Shown here: piece after piece, positions 19,742 to 30,477 of the stretch
Layout of the letters: the number at the start of each line of letters is the position of its first letter
How positions within the stretch are numbered: the stretch's first letter is position 1
NCBI GenBank assembly: GCA_963377175.1
Contig: CAUJNA010000196.1
Coordinates: 215,001 to 279,000 of the forward strand
From: Effrenium voratum
Lineage: Eukaryota; Sar; Dinophyceae; Suessiales; Symbiodiniaceae
Direction: 5' to 3'
Length of the DNA: 64,000 nt
Made by a program: the position numbers and the translations under genes
The notes under the pieces: generated by a model
Told to the model about the DNA's origin: nothing
The model's input: the letters and a program-made list of their open reading frames with translations, nothing else
The model's database searches: none

Positions 19742-20365
19742 AGAACGAGAACAAGAACAAGAACAAGAACAGCAACAGCAACAGCAACAGCAACGCCAAC
19801 CCCAACAAGAACAAGAACAAGAACAAGAACAAGAACAAGAACAAGAATAAGAACAAGAACAAGACCAAGACCAAGACCAAGACCAAGGACAAGGACAAGG
19901 ACAAGGACAAGGACAAGGACAAGAAGAAGAAGAAGAAGAAGAAGAAGAAGAAGAACAACAACAACAACAACAACAGCAGACAGCAGACAGCAGACAACAA
20001 ACAACAGACCACAGGCCACAGGCAACAACCACAACCACAACCATAGCCACAACCATAGCCGCAGCCGCAGCCACAGCCGCAGCCACAGCCACAGCCGCAG
20101 CCACAACAGCCACAGCCACAGCCACAACAGCCGCAGCCACAGCCAGCAGAACCAACCAACCGGCAACGACCAATCAACAGCCAACAACCAGCAACCAGCA
20201 AAAGCAACAGCAACGATATCCACGACGACGACGAAGACGACAGCGACGGCGGCAGCAGCAACAACAGCGGCAGCGCCAACACCAGCAACAGCCACAACCC
20301 CCACCATCACCTCCTGCAAAACCGCCACTGCCACAAAAAACAACAGCAGAAAAAAAAACAACTAC
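19660..20365. repeat. Compound trinucleotide/hexanucleotide tract
   Basis: CAC repeats, a ~29-base A run, then AAGAAC, AACAGC, AAGACC, AAGGAC, AAG, AAC, CAGCCA and related units follow one another. The plus strand is nearly free of T for 600 bp. Open frames in all registers (poly-E/Q on plus, poly-L/V/C on minus) are products of this composition and not genes. Confidence 0.95.
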
Positions 20366-20616
20366 GATGACAAGAAACAAACAAACGCAAGAACGGCAAG
20401 AACGAAACATCAAAAACCACGCCGTAAAAAACCACGAAATCCGCGATAAGCATGACAACCGCAACCACGACAACCACAAGGACACCAAATATGTTCTTAC
20501 TTATCTATGGCTGATGGTTTGGTTCGGCAAGGGCCCAGGGCCCCCTAGCCAACGGCCATTCAATATTCGGGCTGCAAAGCGCCAACAAGGCAGAAGCAGC
20601 TCTCACGCGCACATAC

Positions 20617-20715
20617 GGGTGTGGCTCAAAGTTCAAGAGCTAGGGTTACACAGGTTTTGGTCTTTGATTCCATTTACCAAGGGCCCATTTGAGTACATTT
20701 TGCTGAGCCACAGCC
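20617..20715. repeat. ~100-bp inverted-terminal repeat, family copy 4
   Basis: GGGTGTGGCTCAAA at the left and TGCTGAGCCACAGCC at the right. The interior GGTTTTGGTC..TTCCATTTACCAAGGG matches the other copies. Confidence 0.5.
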
Positions 20716-21433
20716 ACATGCCCCAAGACAAGTCAACCAGGAAAGCGGCCGACGGAGCGCCTCCTGCACCTCTTCTCCCTCCCGCGGCCATGGGGGCTGC
20801 GCACACTGCGCTGCTGGCAGCGCTCCGGCGGCAACCAGCCGGGAGAGCAGGGGGCTCTTCGCCTGCCGCTTTGGCTGAATGACCTGCTGGTTCGATAGGC
20901 AGGGAAGGAGCCCTATAAACCATCTCCCATGGCTTCCTTTATCCCTAGGTTGATTCCCACCCTGCGCCATTCCCTACTGAACCAGCAAGATGAGAAGAGC
21001 GATTCAACCTCCCAGTTGAGCGAGTCACTCCATGCCTGGCGTGCCACGTCTCTCACTGTGAAGTGCTTGTACGGCCCGAACTCGTGCAAGCCACAGCACA
21101 CCACGTTCCTGGCCATGTGGGCGTCGCGCTGGCATGCTTCGTTTTTTGCACTCAACGTCCCACGTCCAGCTGAAATAAACACAAACTCAGGCCTTGAGCA
21201 TGGACCTTGGGCTGATAGAACCCCCATTCACCATGGCCGAAGCCCGAACCCCCACGTTTCCACCTATAGGTCCCCTGCGCACTTGGCTTGTTTAATGATC
21301 AGGCACCCCGCTGCCCACATCCACTTAATCTCAAAACCGAGCGCCAATGGACCTGGCGCAAGCTCGCGGCCTGTGAGCCGCGCTCGCACCCAAACTGGCC
21401 ACCAACCGCCCCCCGGACTTCCGGGCCCCCGCA

Positions 21434-21520
21434 CAAATCGATGGCCGCGTGCGCCAGCAGCAGCTCGCAAATCTTCTCCGTTTTGGAGTCCATGCAGGCC
21501 GCAATGAGGGCGGTGTACTC
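21434..21520 (-). CDS. Ankyrin-repeat exon
   Basis: After a CCCCAAG acceptor the minus strand reads EYTALIAACMDSKTEKICEL then LLAHAAIDL, a nearly complete ankyrin repeat (xTALxxAC....xxxLLL.H.A.). Ankyrin repeats mediate protein binding. It lies downstream of the exon at 22080-22213 on the same strand, and the two probably belong to one gene. The donor may be GT here (GATTT|GTGCGG). Boundaries are inferred. Confidence 0.55.
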
Positions 21521-21779
21521 CTTGGGGAGGCAATGTGAAGCACAGCTTTGTAAGGTCATTGATTTCGGCTTCAAGATTCCCAAAGCCGCTTCGGCAATGA
21601 CAAGCAGCCCAACAAACTTCCGCCTGCAAATGGGTCGAGATGTTTTTGTAGGAAGCCAGAATGCTTAAAGCCCAAGGCTTTGCTACAGCCAAGGTCCAAG
21701 GAAGACATACCCTACGCACACCAGGTTCGTCACCCCCCACATGCCCAGCCTGCCGGGCCTCCTTGCCCTGGAAAGTCGG

Positions 21780-22060
21780 GTGCTGACTTCACGCTGCGAT
21801 ATATTTTATTTGACACGAGCGTTGGCATCAACATCACATAGCAGCGAATTGAATTGCATTACATGAAATAAGAAACAATAACATGGCACGACATGTCAAA
21901 ACACAACACAATTAGGCATTCACACACACAAAAAAACACGCACACCTACCTGAGCATATACGTGTTTATGCGTTATATATGGACTGGAGTATGTCTATAT
22001 CTATATATATATATATAAACATGAAACATATGTACATGCCCACGTATGTGGGTGCTACGC
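21780..22060. other. AT-rich intronic stretch
   Basis: Unlike its GC-rich neighbours this stretch is AT-rich, with CATAACATG-like phrases and a TATATATA run near 22003. It lies between two ankyrin exons and is probably intron. Confidence 0.4.
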
Positions 22061-22079
22061 ATCAGGAGCTCGGCGTTTC

Positions 22080-22213
22080 TGGCCAAAAAATGTCTCGCCC
22101 AAAACGTCATCGTCCTCCCAGCTGATGGCACAGGAGCAGCAGCCGTCGCTGCCCTTGATGCGTTCCTCCCGCAGGAAGATGCTGTTGGGATCCGCCCCGG
22201 CAGCCAGAAGCTC
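22080..22213 (-). CDS. Ankyrin-repeat exon
   Basis: A TCCCAG acceptor is followed by ELLAAGADPNSIFLREERIK and then GSDGCCSCAISWEDDD. ELLAAGADPN is the classical end of one ankyrin repeat and the start of the next. The C-terminal part is acidic and Cys-containing. The 1.5-kb ACAT tract beginning at 22226 lies immediately upstream, apparently inside the preceding intron. Confidence 0.55.
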
Positions 22214-22225
22214 CTGGGAATGCAT

Positions 22226-22964
22226 CACAAATACACACATACATGGACTACATTACATAAATAACATAATATACATAACAAAACATTACATACATACTTT
22301 ACATCATACATACATACATACATACATACATACATACATACATACATACATACATGCATACCTACCTACCTACACACATACCTGCATACATACATGCATA
22401 CATACAGATGAACACATACATACATACGTACATACAGACATACATTACATTACATTGCATTGCGTTACATACATATATACATTACATCATACATACATAC
22501 ATGAATACATACATACATACATACATATATACATACATATCTACATACATCCATTACATAACATACATACATACATACACTACAATACATACAGAACACA
22601 ACATACATATCATAACATTACATACATACATTATATCATACATACATACATACATACACTACATTACATACATAACAGAACATACATAACATAACATTAC
22701 ATACATACATTACATCATCCATACATACATACATACATACATACGTACATACATACATACATACGTTACATTACATACACAACATAACATACATAACAAA
22801 ACATTACATACATACATTACATCATACATACAGACAGACAGACAGACATACATACATACATTAAGTACATTACATACATAACATAACATAACATAACATA
22901 ACATAACATAACATAACATAACATAACATACATACATACATACATACATACATACATACATACA

Positions 22965-22995
<31 letters not shown>

Positions 22996-23786
22996 CATAC
23001 ATTGCATTACCTACATAACCTAACATACATTACATTACATTACATACATTACATTACATTACATTACATTACATTACATTACATTACATACATACATACA
23101 TACATTACATTACGTTACATACATGAAAAAACATAACATAACATAACATGACATACATACATACATACATTACATTACACTATTTTACATTTCATTACAT
23201 TACATCACATACATAACATAACATTACATACATACATTACACCATGCATGCATACATACATTACATACATACAGACATACAGACATACAGACATACATAC
23301 ATACAGACATACATACATTACATACATAACATAACATACATAACAAAACAAAACAACACAAAACAAAACAAAACAAAACAAAACATACATACATACATAC
23401 AAAACATACATAACATAACCTACATACATACATACATTACATACATACATACATTACATACATACATACATACATACATAACATTACATTACATTACATC
23501 ACATCACATCACATCACATCACATCACATTACATACATAACATAACATACATAACATAACATTACATACATACATTACATCATACATACATACATAACAT
23601 AACATAACATAACATAACATAACATTACATTACATACATACATTACATACATAACATAACATACATAACAAAACAAAGCATAACATAACATAACATAACA
23701 TACATACATATACATTACATTACAATACATTACATTACATACATCCACACATACATACATACATAACTTTACATACATACATACAT
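22226..23786. repeat. (ACAT)n / (ACATA)n / (ACATT)n microsatellite, 1.5 kb
   Basis: Alternating blocks of ACAT, AACAT, ATTAC and ACAG units with occasional changes such as AACAAA near 23340 and ATCAC near 23500. Open frames (IHTY repeats) across it are not coding. Confidence 0.97.
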
Positions 23787-23789
23787 GCA

Positions 23790-24231
23790 CCTTTGCCGCC
23801 TGAGCGCTCTTTTCCCACTCAGTTGGCCGGCCGAGTCAGTGTGACGGTGGCCACCCAGCTAACGCAGGTGCTGCTGTGGCTCAGCGCCTGCTCACCCCCA
23901 GCCGTGAAGGAGAGGCTCAGGAGGCTGGTGGTGCCCAAGAGCAGGAGGTTGCATCCCAGCTTCGAAAAATTGCAGACCGCGAGGCAGCTTGGCCAGGCAC
24001 CTTTCTACCGGCCGTTGCGTTTCTCGCAAGCATCTCAAACTGTTCATGGTCCTCAAGGACCGCATCGGGGAGGAAGACTCCCTCGCCAGGCCTTGTCGCA
24101 ACCCACCGGCCCAGGCCTCCGACCCAATAACGCGGCAGCGCCCCGGACAGGAGCGCCCCGTGCTGACGTAGAAGAACCGGGCAAGGGGCCTGAGCGATCG
24201 GAATTACGCGACCAGGCTCGGGGCGGAGCAC
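23790..24231. other. GC-rich spacer with weak exon candidates
   Basis: Directly after the ACAT tract the minus strand offers EWEKSAQAAKVH and, near 24040-24090, LEDHEQFEMLARNATAG. Either might be an exon of the ankyrin gene. No domain is recognisable. Confidence 0.25.
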
Positions 24232-25680
24232 TCAGGCATTCGTCGGGGCAGCGTCGGCGCTGCCTTTCTCCTGCCTCTTTCCTGCTCCCTTCTTTCCTCT
24301 TCCTCCTCCTTTCTTGTCTCCTGCATCTGCCGGAAGATCGTTGCTGCTTCCAGGCCTTTGCTTGGATTCCAGCCTCCGCTTCCGGTCCGCGTAGTCGTCG
24401 GCCTCCCTCAAATGGGCCATGAACGTATCGACCGGCTGTGCTGCATTTCCGCCGGACTGGGGGCTTGATGGCTCGAAAAGGAACTGTATGGCGGAGGAGC
24501 CTCGAGGGAGATTTCCTGGGCCGTGAGCCACGACCCTCGGTCCACCGCTTGTTGATCGGCCTGAGCCAGCATGAGCATCAGCCGGGCTTTGCACTCGTCC
24601 ACTGACCCAGACTTGAGGGCGTCCAGAGCTCCTGCGACTGACCAAGACAGGCGCACCATGGATGGGAAGTTCTGGATGCGGGACCTGTGCTCTACCCAGC
24701 CTCTCCACGAGGCTTGCACGTCGCCGCAGTCCACCCCGTCGCAGAGCAAAGTCCTCCTTCGTGTTGGCCTCGATGCTCTTCCAGATCTCCTTTGGTTGAT
24801 CCACCAGGGACTTCCGGAGGTGCCGATACGCTTGTGCATGTCTCCGAAAAACCATGCCCAGGTTGTCCGCCCCTCCTCCAGAGCCGCCGCCGTAGTCGTC
24901 GAGGACGTCGTCGAGGCTCCTGGCCTCTCCTTTCGGCTTTGTCTGAGCGAGGTTCTGCACGATGCTGGTCAACTTCACCAGAGCTTGTCCGACTGGGTCG
25001 CTGGGCTCTTCATCCTCCACAATCTCCAATTCCTGAGCACCACGGACGTGCGAGCTGCGAGCGCCGAGCGCACCACCGTGACATGAGCCAGGGATGCCAG
25101 CCTCGGTACGATATCCAGGAGCTGATGGTTTGCGCAGTGCAGGAGGACGCTAGGCCTGGTGGAGATCCAACTTCGTCGGCAGTCTCGAAAACGGGCTCGG
25201 GCTCCGCCTTTCTCACAAGCTTGGCGATCTCCCCCAGCGTTTGATTTATATCGACGATCCCGAGCTCGAGCTGCCCGACTCTCGCGTCGATGCTCTCCCC
25301 GGCATGAGGTTCGCCCGTGGTGATGCCAAACTTGTCTCTTGCCAGGGCTTGAAGGGAGGCACCCAGCGGTAGGAAACCGACCTGAACACTGTCCACAGGT
25401 TCCGCCATCTCCTTGGGAAGACATGCTGCGACTGGCAAATAGGGGCCTCTCCAAGGCACCCGTAGGAAGAAATCTCCGCTGGGCAGAACGGCGACCAGAG
25501 TCTTGCCTTCGTCCCCCACAATCACAATGCTCGCATAGGCTACGGAGCCTGAAGGTTGAAAAACGCGAAGTTGTAGAGGGCAGTAATGAGATTCACCGCC
25601 CCCTTCGACCTTGTCACTGAGAACGGCAACGGAGGCAAGATCGATCCCCCCGCGCCTCACTGATTCTTCTCTTTCATCCA
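24232..25680 (-). pseudogene. Decayed dinoflagellate retroelement Gag-like protein
   Basis: The minus strand encodes a protein split over several frames. In order: GDEGKTLVAVLPS and LGASLQALARDKFGITTG; then SLDDVLDDYGGGSGGGAD and KEIWKSIEANTKEDFALR; then QAVDRGSWLTAQEISLEAPP; then VDTFMAHLREADDYADRKRR and a Lys/Gly-rich basic tail (KKGGGRGKKGAGKRQ) to a stop at 24232. This series of phrases is, as I remember it, characteristic of a repeated protein in Symbiodiniaceae genomes that lies next to reverse transcriptases. No RT is visible here. Two or more frameshifts show it is not functional. It sits between two ACAT tracts. Confidence 0.5.
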
Positions 25681-25719
25681 TCAGCGCCCCCCAGGCCAGC
25701 TGCCGCCGGCCGAGGACAC

Positions 25720-25895
25720 TGCCAACTTCGCCTCCCACTCGGACGGGAACCCGCAGAAGATGGACCCACCGAACTTGCCGTGCTTCATGATGTGGATCTT
25801 GGCCTCCGAGTAGGAGAAGAAGACCTTCAGGCCGCCGTGGCGAGGACCGAACCCCCCACCCAGGGCCCCGCCCCCGATGAGGACATTCTAGCCCC
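25720..25895 (-). CDS. Candidate exon, unknown protein
   Basis: Minus-strand text GLKVFFSYSEAKIHIMKHGK and FGGSIFCGFPSEWEAKLAV is protein-like and in a frame different from the Gag-like segment that follows. It may be a host exon or the N-terminus of that element. Ends are not determined. Confidence 0.3.
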
Positions 25896-25924
25896 CGAGC
25901 TGCGCGAGGCTGCACATGTGCATG

Positions 25925-26331
25925 GGTGGCATAACATACATACATACATACATACATACATACAGACATTACATTACATTACATTACATTACATTACATT
26001 ACATTACATTAATACATACATACATACATACATACATACATACATACATACATGCATGCATGCATGCATGCATGCATGCATGCATGCATGCATGCATGCA
26101 TTACATACATTACATACATTACATACATTACATACATACATACATACATTACATTACATTACATTACATTACATTACATTACATTACCTCACATTACATT
26201 ACATTACATTACATCATACATACATACATACATACATACAAACATACATACATACATTACATAAAATACATACAGACTCACATACATTGCATACATCCGT
26301 GCGTACATGCATACATACATACATTACATAC

Positions 26332-26364
<33 letters not shown>

Positions 26365-27606
26365 CATTACATACATACATTACATACATACATACATACA
26401 TATATTACATACATTACATGCATACTTACTTCATTACATACATACATACATACATACATATACTTACATACATACATACATACATACATTACATTACATT
26501 ACATTACATTACATTACATTACATTACATTACATTACATACATACATACATACATTACATACATTACATTACATTACATTGCATTGCATTGCATTACATA
26601 CATACATACATACACTACATAACATAACATTACATTACATTACAGTACATTACATTACATTACATTACATACATACATACATTACATTCATTCATTCATT
26701 CATTCATTCATTCATTCATTCATTCATTCATTACATTACATTACATTACATTACATTACGTTGCATTACATTACATTACATTACACTACATTACATTACA
26801 TTACATTACATACATACATACATTCATTCATTCATTCATTCTTTCATTCTTTTCATTCATTTCATTCATTTCATTCATTTCATTCATTCGTTCTTTCATT
26901 CCTTCGTTCATTCATTCATTCGTTCATTCACTCATTCATTCATTCATTCATTCATTCATTCATTTCATTCATTCATTCATTCATTCATTCATTTCATTCA
27001 TTCATTCATTCATTCATTCATTCATTCATTCATTCATTCGTTCATTCATTCATTCATTTCATTTCATTTCATTCATTTCATTCATTTCATTCATTTCATT
27101 TCATTTCATTTCATTTCATTTCATTTCATTCATTTCATTTCATTTCATTCATTCATTCATTCATTCATTCGTTCATTATTTCATTTCATTCATTATTTCA
27201 TTTCATTCATTCATTCATTCATTCATTCATTCATTCATTCATTCATTCATTCATTCATTCCATTTCATTCCATTCCATTTCATTTCATGTCATTTCATTT
27301 CATTTCATTTCATTTCATTTCATTTCATTTCATTTCATTTCATTTCATTTCATTTCATTTCATTTCATTTCATTTCATTTCATCTCATTCATTCATTCAT
27401 TCATTCATTCATTCATTCATTCATTCATTCATTCATTCATTCATTTCATACATACATTACATACATTACATACATTACATACATTACATACATTACATAC
27501 ATTACATACATTACATACATTACATACATTACATACATTACATTAGATACAATACAACACAACATATAGCAATACAAGACAAGACAAGACAAGACAATAC
27601 ATACAT
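25925..27606. repeat. ACAT / ATGC / ACATT / ATTC / TTCAT microsatellite, 1.7 kb
   Basis: The array moves stepwise from ACAT through ATGC and ACATT to ATTC and TTTCA and back to TACAT. A single plus frame of 564 codons stays open throughout (IHTY, IHSF, SFHF repeats), because none of the units used contains a stop in that register. It is not a gene. Confidence 0.97.
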
Positions 27607-27639
27607 ATAATTATATATAGGGCCTGTCTGCCGTGCTGG

Positions 27640-28090
27640 GGGTTCAACTACGCGCCTGTCGTCGCACGCCCCACACCCTCAACCCCCACCCCCTCAACCC
27701 CCAGCCCCTCTCCAGCACACACACCCCACCACGACCCCCCTCTCAAACCTAACCTCCCCCCAGCACCCCCCCAAACCTCCCCCCCGCGCCCCCCCAACCC
27801 CCGGACTCCACGTGGCTCGGCCGAGCCGGCCACTCGGCTCCGCTCGGCTCGCGGTCCTGCACCTTCAGGGCGTCTCCTGCGAAAGTCGCCTCCACCAGCT
27901 CCGGGCAGCGCTGCAGGGCCTCCGCTTGAAAAACCGCGCGGAGCTCACGGGAAGCGGCCAATTTGGTCCTGTGGTTTTGCCTGGGAAAAGAAGCCGATGA
28001 TCCAAGAGCGGTCCAATGATTAGGAATTTGTCTATTGGTCTAGTTGGTCTAGTTGGCCCCTATTGGGATTGGGGGGGCTTTGTGGGGGGG
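27640..28090. other. C-rich spacer before the composite element
   Basis: A CCCCCACC-rich stretch (27660-27800), then GC-rich DNA. A short minus-strand reading near 27840-27920 (VEATFAGDALKVQDRE) is protein-like but isolated. Confidence 0.2.
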
Positions 28091-28136
28091 TGAGGCCCGC
28101 TGCCGGGGTGCCTATCCCAGAAGGGAACCCTGTGGT
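28091..28136 (-). repeat. Short terminal direct repeat (3' end of composite element)
   Basis: Matches 40388-40439 with one substitution and a 5-bp gap (TGAGGCCC.CTGCCGGGG, then GGTGCCTATCCCAGAAGGGA, then CCCTGTGGT). About 46 bp, much shorter than usual LTRs. Confidence 0.7.
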
Positions 28137-28262
28137 AGTAGAGGTCGTTGATTTGGCCCTGGATCTATTCCGGAGAAAGTCCAATATGCCAATATGGAGG
28201 ATTGGAGGATGGATTGTCCCTGGTGGCTTGTGTTGACTGTGAATCCTGTAAAGCGGTCTGCA

Positions 28263-28378
28263 AGCCTTTTTATCAATGTACCATGTGTCGAATGACTGTA
28301 CAAATGACTTGAAGGGACTTGAGCCAAACATGTCAGCGGAGTGTGTGAATAGGTCAATGTGTAACCAAAAGCAACACA
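28263..28378 (-). repeat. 3' UTR segment, second copy at 46672-46787
   Basis: 116 bp between the last accessory codons and the terminal repeat; they recur at 46672-46787 with three substitutions. This shows that pieces of the same family lie elsewhere. Confidence 0.85.
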
Positions 28379-28740
28379 AAACAGACACAAATTTCTTTTG
28401 ACCTGAAGTGTCTGATTGGCTTCTTGGCCTTATGTGCCGTAGCCATACTTGAAAGTACCGTGGCCATGTATTGTTACAATGATTCATCCAATTTTGGCGC
28501 GGATGATTTGTCATGTGAGCAAAATGGAAAACAGTCTGTACTGATTTTGTGAGATACCTAGATGTGTCGAAAAGTGACGCACAACGCTATGTACATGCAG
28601 GACGAATGTGAAACTATTGATCTCTCACTGAATAGTCTTGTTGGCGGTGAGGATCAATCTGGTTGTAGTTCGTAGTGCTGATCGTGTGAGTCTTCTCGGT
28701 CGGTCGAATGAGTGCCAAAGGTGGCTGCTTCATCAGGTGA

Positions 28741-30477
28741 TCAGTGGTACCACCGACGGCTGCTGTCGGATTGACTGCCATAGTCTCCATAATCATTCCA
28801 GGCCGAGTCGCCATAGTCTTTCCATTGCTTTGGATTGCCCCAGTACGAGTCGGAATCTTGTGAGCCATTCATGAACATATCGCTGTTCACGTGCTTTAAG
28901 CGTTCCGCGGATGAGACCTGATAGTCGAAAATAGCAGACGTTGGATCGTTCCGCATGGCTTCCAGTTGTTCATCTCTCATGGCGTTCATCTCTTCCTTCC
29001 GGAAAACCTGCTGGATATTCGTTTTGCCCCATCCAAACACGAATGCATCTGGGAATGTTCGGTCATACCCTGATCCAGTCTTCATGTATAAGTGATGACG
29101 AACAATGGATTTGATTTTAGGGTGCATGACGTCTCCATTACATACTCCATTCTGTCCACGAGTGGCAGATGCTCCGTCTCATTCCACAATCTCTGATATG
29201 CCCTCATGAGGATATTCATGAGACCATTGGCATTGAAGACGTGCTAGAGTCTGCTGCAGGTGTTCGCGGGTTTGTTGGCGTCTCCAGTGATCGCATCACA
29301 TTGGTACAGTGCCACGAGTGGCAGGATTTCGTTCTGAAAATCTTCCCGTGCTGCTCCATGGCTGATTGAGGGATGAAAGGGTAGCAAACGGGAGGTCTGC
29401 CCTCGTTACGTGGCGGCTGTCAAACTCGAGGAGTGATTTGTTGGATGATTTTGGGAGCATACCACGATACTCATCACTCTGCTCGATGTGGAGAACGACA
29501 ATCTCTTTGTTACGTCCGTGTCCTTGGACAGTGGTGCGTGTTGGCAATCTCGGTCCGATGTACTTCTTGGACTCAGTAAACATGGATGGTCCCGTAGTTG
29601 CCAAGCAGTCCGAGGTCGGAATGTCGTGTTCAGGATCAGTGCAATTTTCCTCGGTTCCGAAAAAACACCTGAACATCCCGAATGTGGTTCCCCAATTCTG
29701 ACTCTTTGTGGAAAGGTGTCTTGCCAATATTTCCACTCTTGCGGAAGGTCCGCCGCGGACAAAGCATGCAATTGGTCTGGATGACCATTGCTTGATAACG
29801 ATGCCCTTGTACCCGAATCGGATGAACGTCTTGATGAGTTCTCTGGATTTATCATCTTGAGGACTGAGGAATGCGTCTGCTTCATTGAGGCATAAGATGT
29901 GTGCGCTGTTCTGCATCATCATCTTCACGATTGGTCGGTCCTTCATCGCCAGGTTGTACACCTCCCTGCCGTCCAACTTTGGATTCCTCGTGAGGTTTCC
30001 ATGGTTCATAGTAAGCATGTTGATCGTCAGGGATGAGGTGAACTCATGCGTCTTGAGATGGTCCACAGGGGGGCGGTCGGTCGGCTGCATCAGCGATCCC
30101 AGGATATCGGCAAATGCTCGGATGATTTCCGGGTCGTCATGTGACCTAAGCAAGTGGAAGCTTAATAGGATATCCGGACATTGGCTGTGCCTTCCTGTAC
30201 TCGTCCATGGTGGGACATTCTCCTCGATGGCGGAAATAGAACTCTTCTTCTCCGAGATTGACATCAGGATCGACGTGCCAGAGGCTCTCTCGCATTCTGT
30301 CAATTTAGGATGAGCTCTCCTTGGATCCTTGTTGTACTTCTCCATGAAGCGGAGGAAGTTCTTTTTGGTTTCCACGAGCTCTTCCTCGGCGTCCTTCTTG
30401 CTCATTTCTATTTCGAGGTAGGTTTCCTTGAGTTCCTGGATGAACTCGTCTAGGTTCTTGGAATTGCGATACTCCAT
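28741..30477 (-). pseudogene. Accessory block B: coiled coil plus EEP-nuclease-like domain
   Basis: The first ~55 residues form a charged helix (FIQELKETYLEIEMSKKDAE). Then come motifs in the order expected for endonuclease/exonuclease/phosphatase (EEP) folds: LTINMLTMNHGN (Asn near residue 153), AHILCLNEADAF (Glu near 199) and, after a frame change near 29.37 kb, AITGDANKPAN, whose GDxN is encoded at 29274-29285. EEP enzymes cut phosphodiester bonds with a metal-binding Asn/Glu and GDxN. The final Asp-His was not located. The tail (28741-29127) contains YDRTFPDAFVFGWGKTN and ends in an Asp/Tyr/Ser-rich stretch. A DDE-integrase element does not need such a nuclease, so its role is unknown. 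Confidence 0.5.

Noticed and set aside
19392..20488. ORFs of 150-250 codons, poly-E/Q on plus and membrane-like poly-L/V on minus
   Set aside because: Products of the compound AAG/AAC/CAG tract; the apparent transmembrane segments are compositional.
22226..23786. CRISPR-like array
   Set aside because: The repeat is a 4-5 base microsatellite without spacers of constant length.
24232..25029. 265-codon ORF as an intact host gene
   Set aside because: Its N- and C-terminal parts match the Gag-like protein, but the middle is out of frame and matching text lies in the overlapping frame 24408-24839, so it is a frameshifted remnant.
25916..27610. 564-codon plus-strand ORF of IHTY/IHSF/SFHF repeats
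   Set aside because: It is the translation of 4- and 5-base microsatellites that lack stops in this register; no Met context, no unique sequence, no domain.
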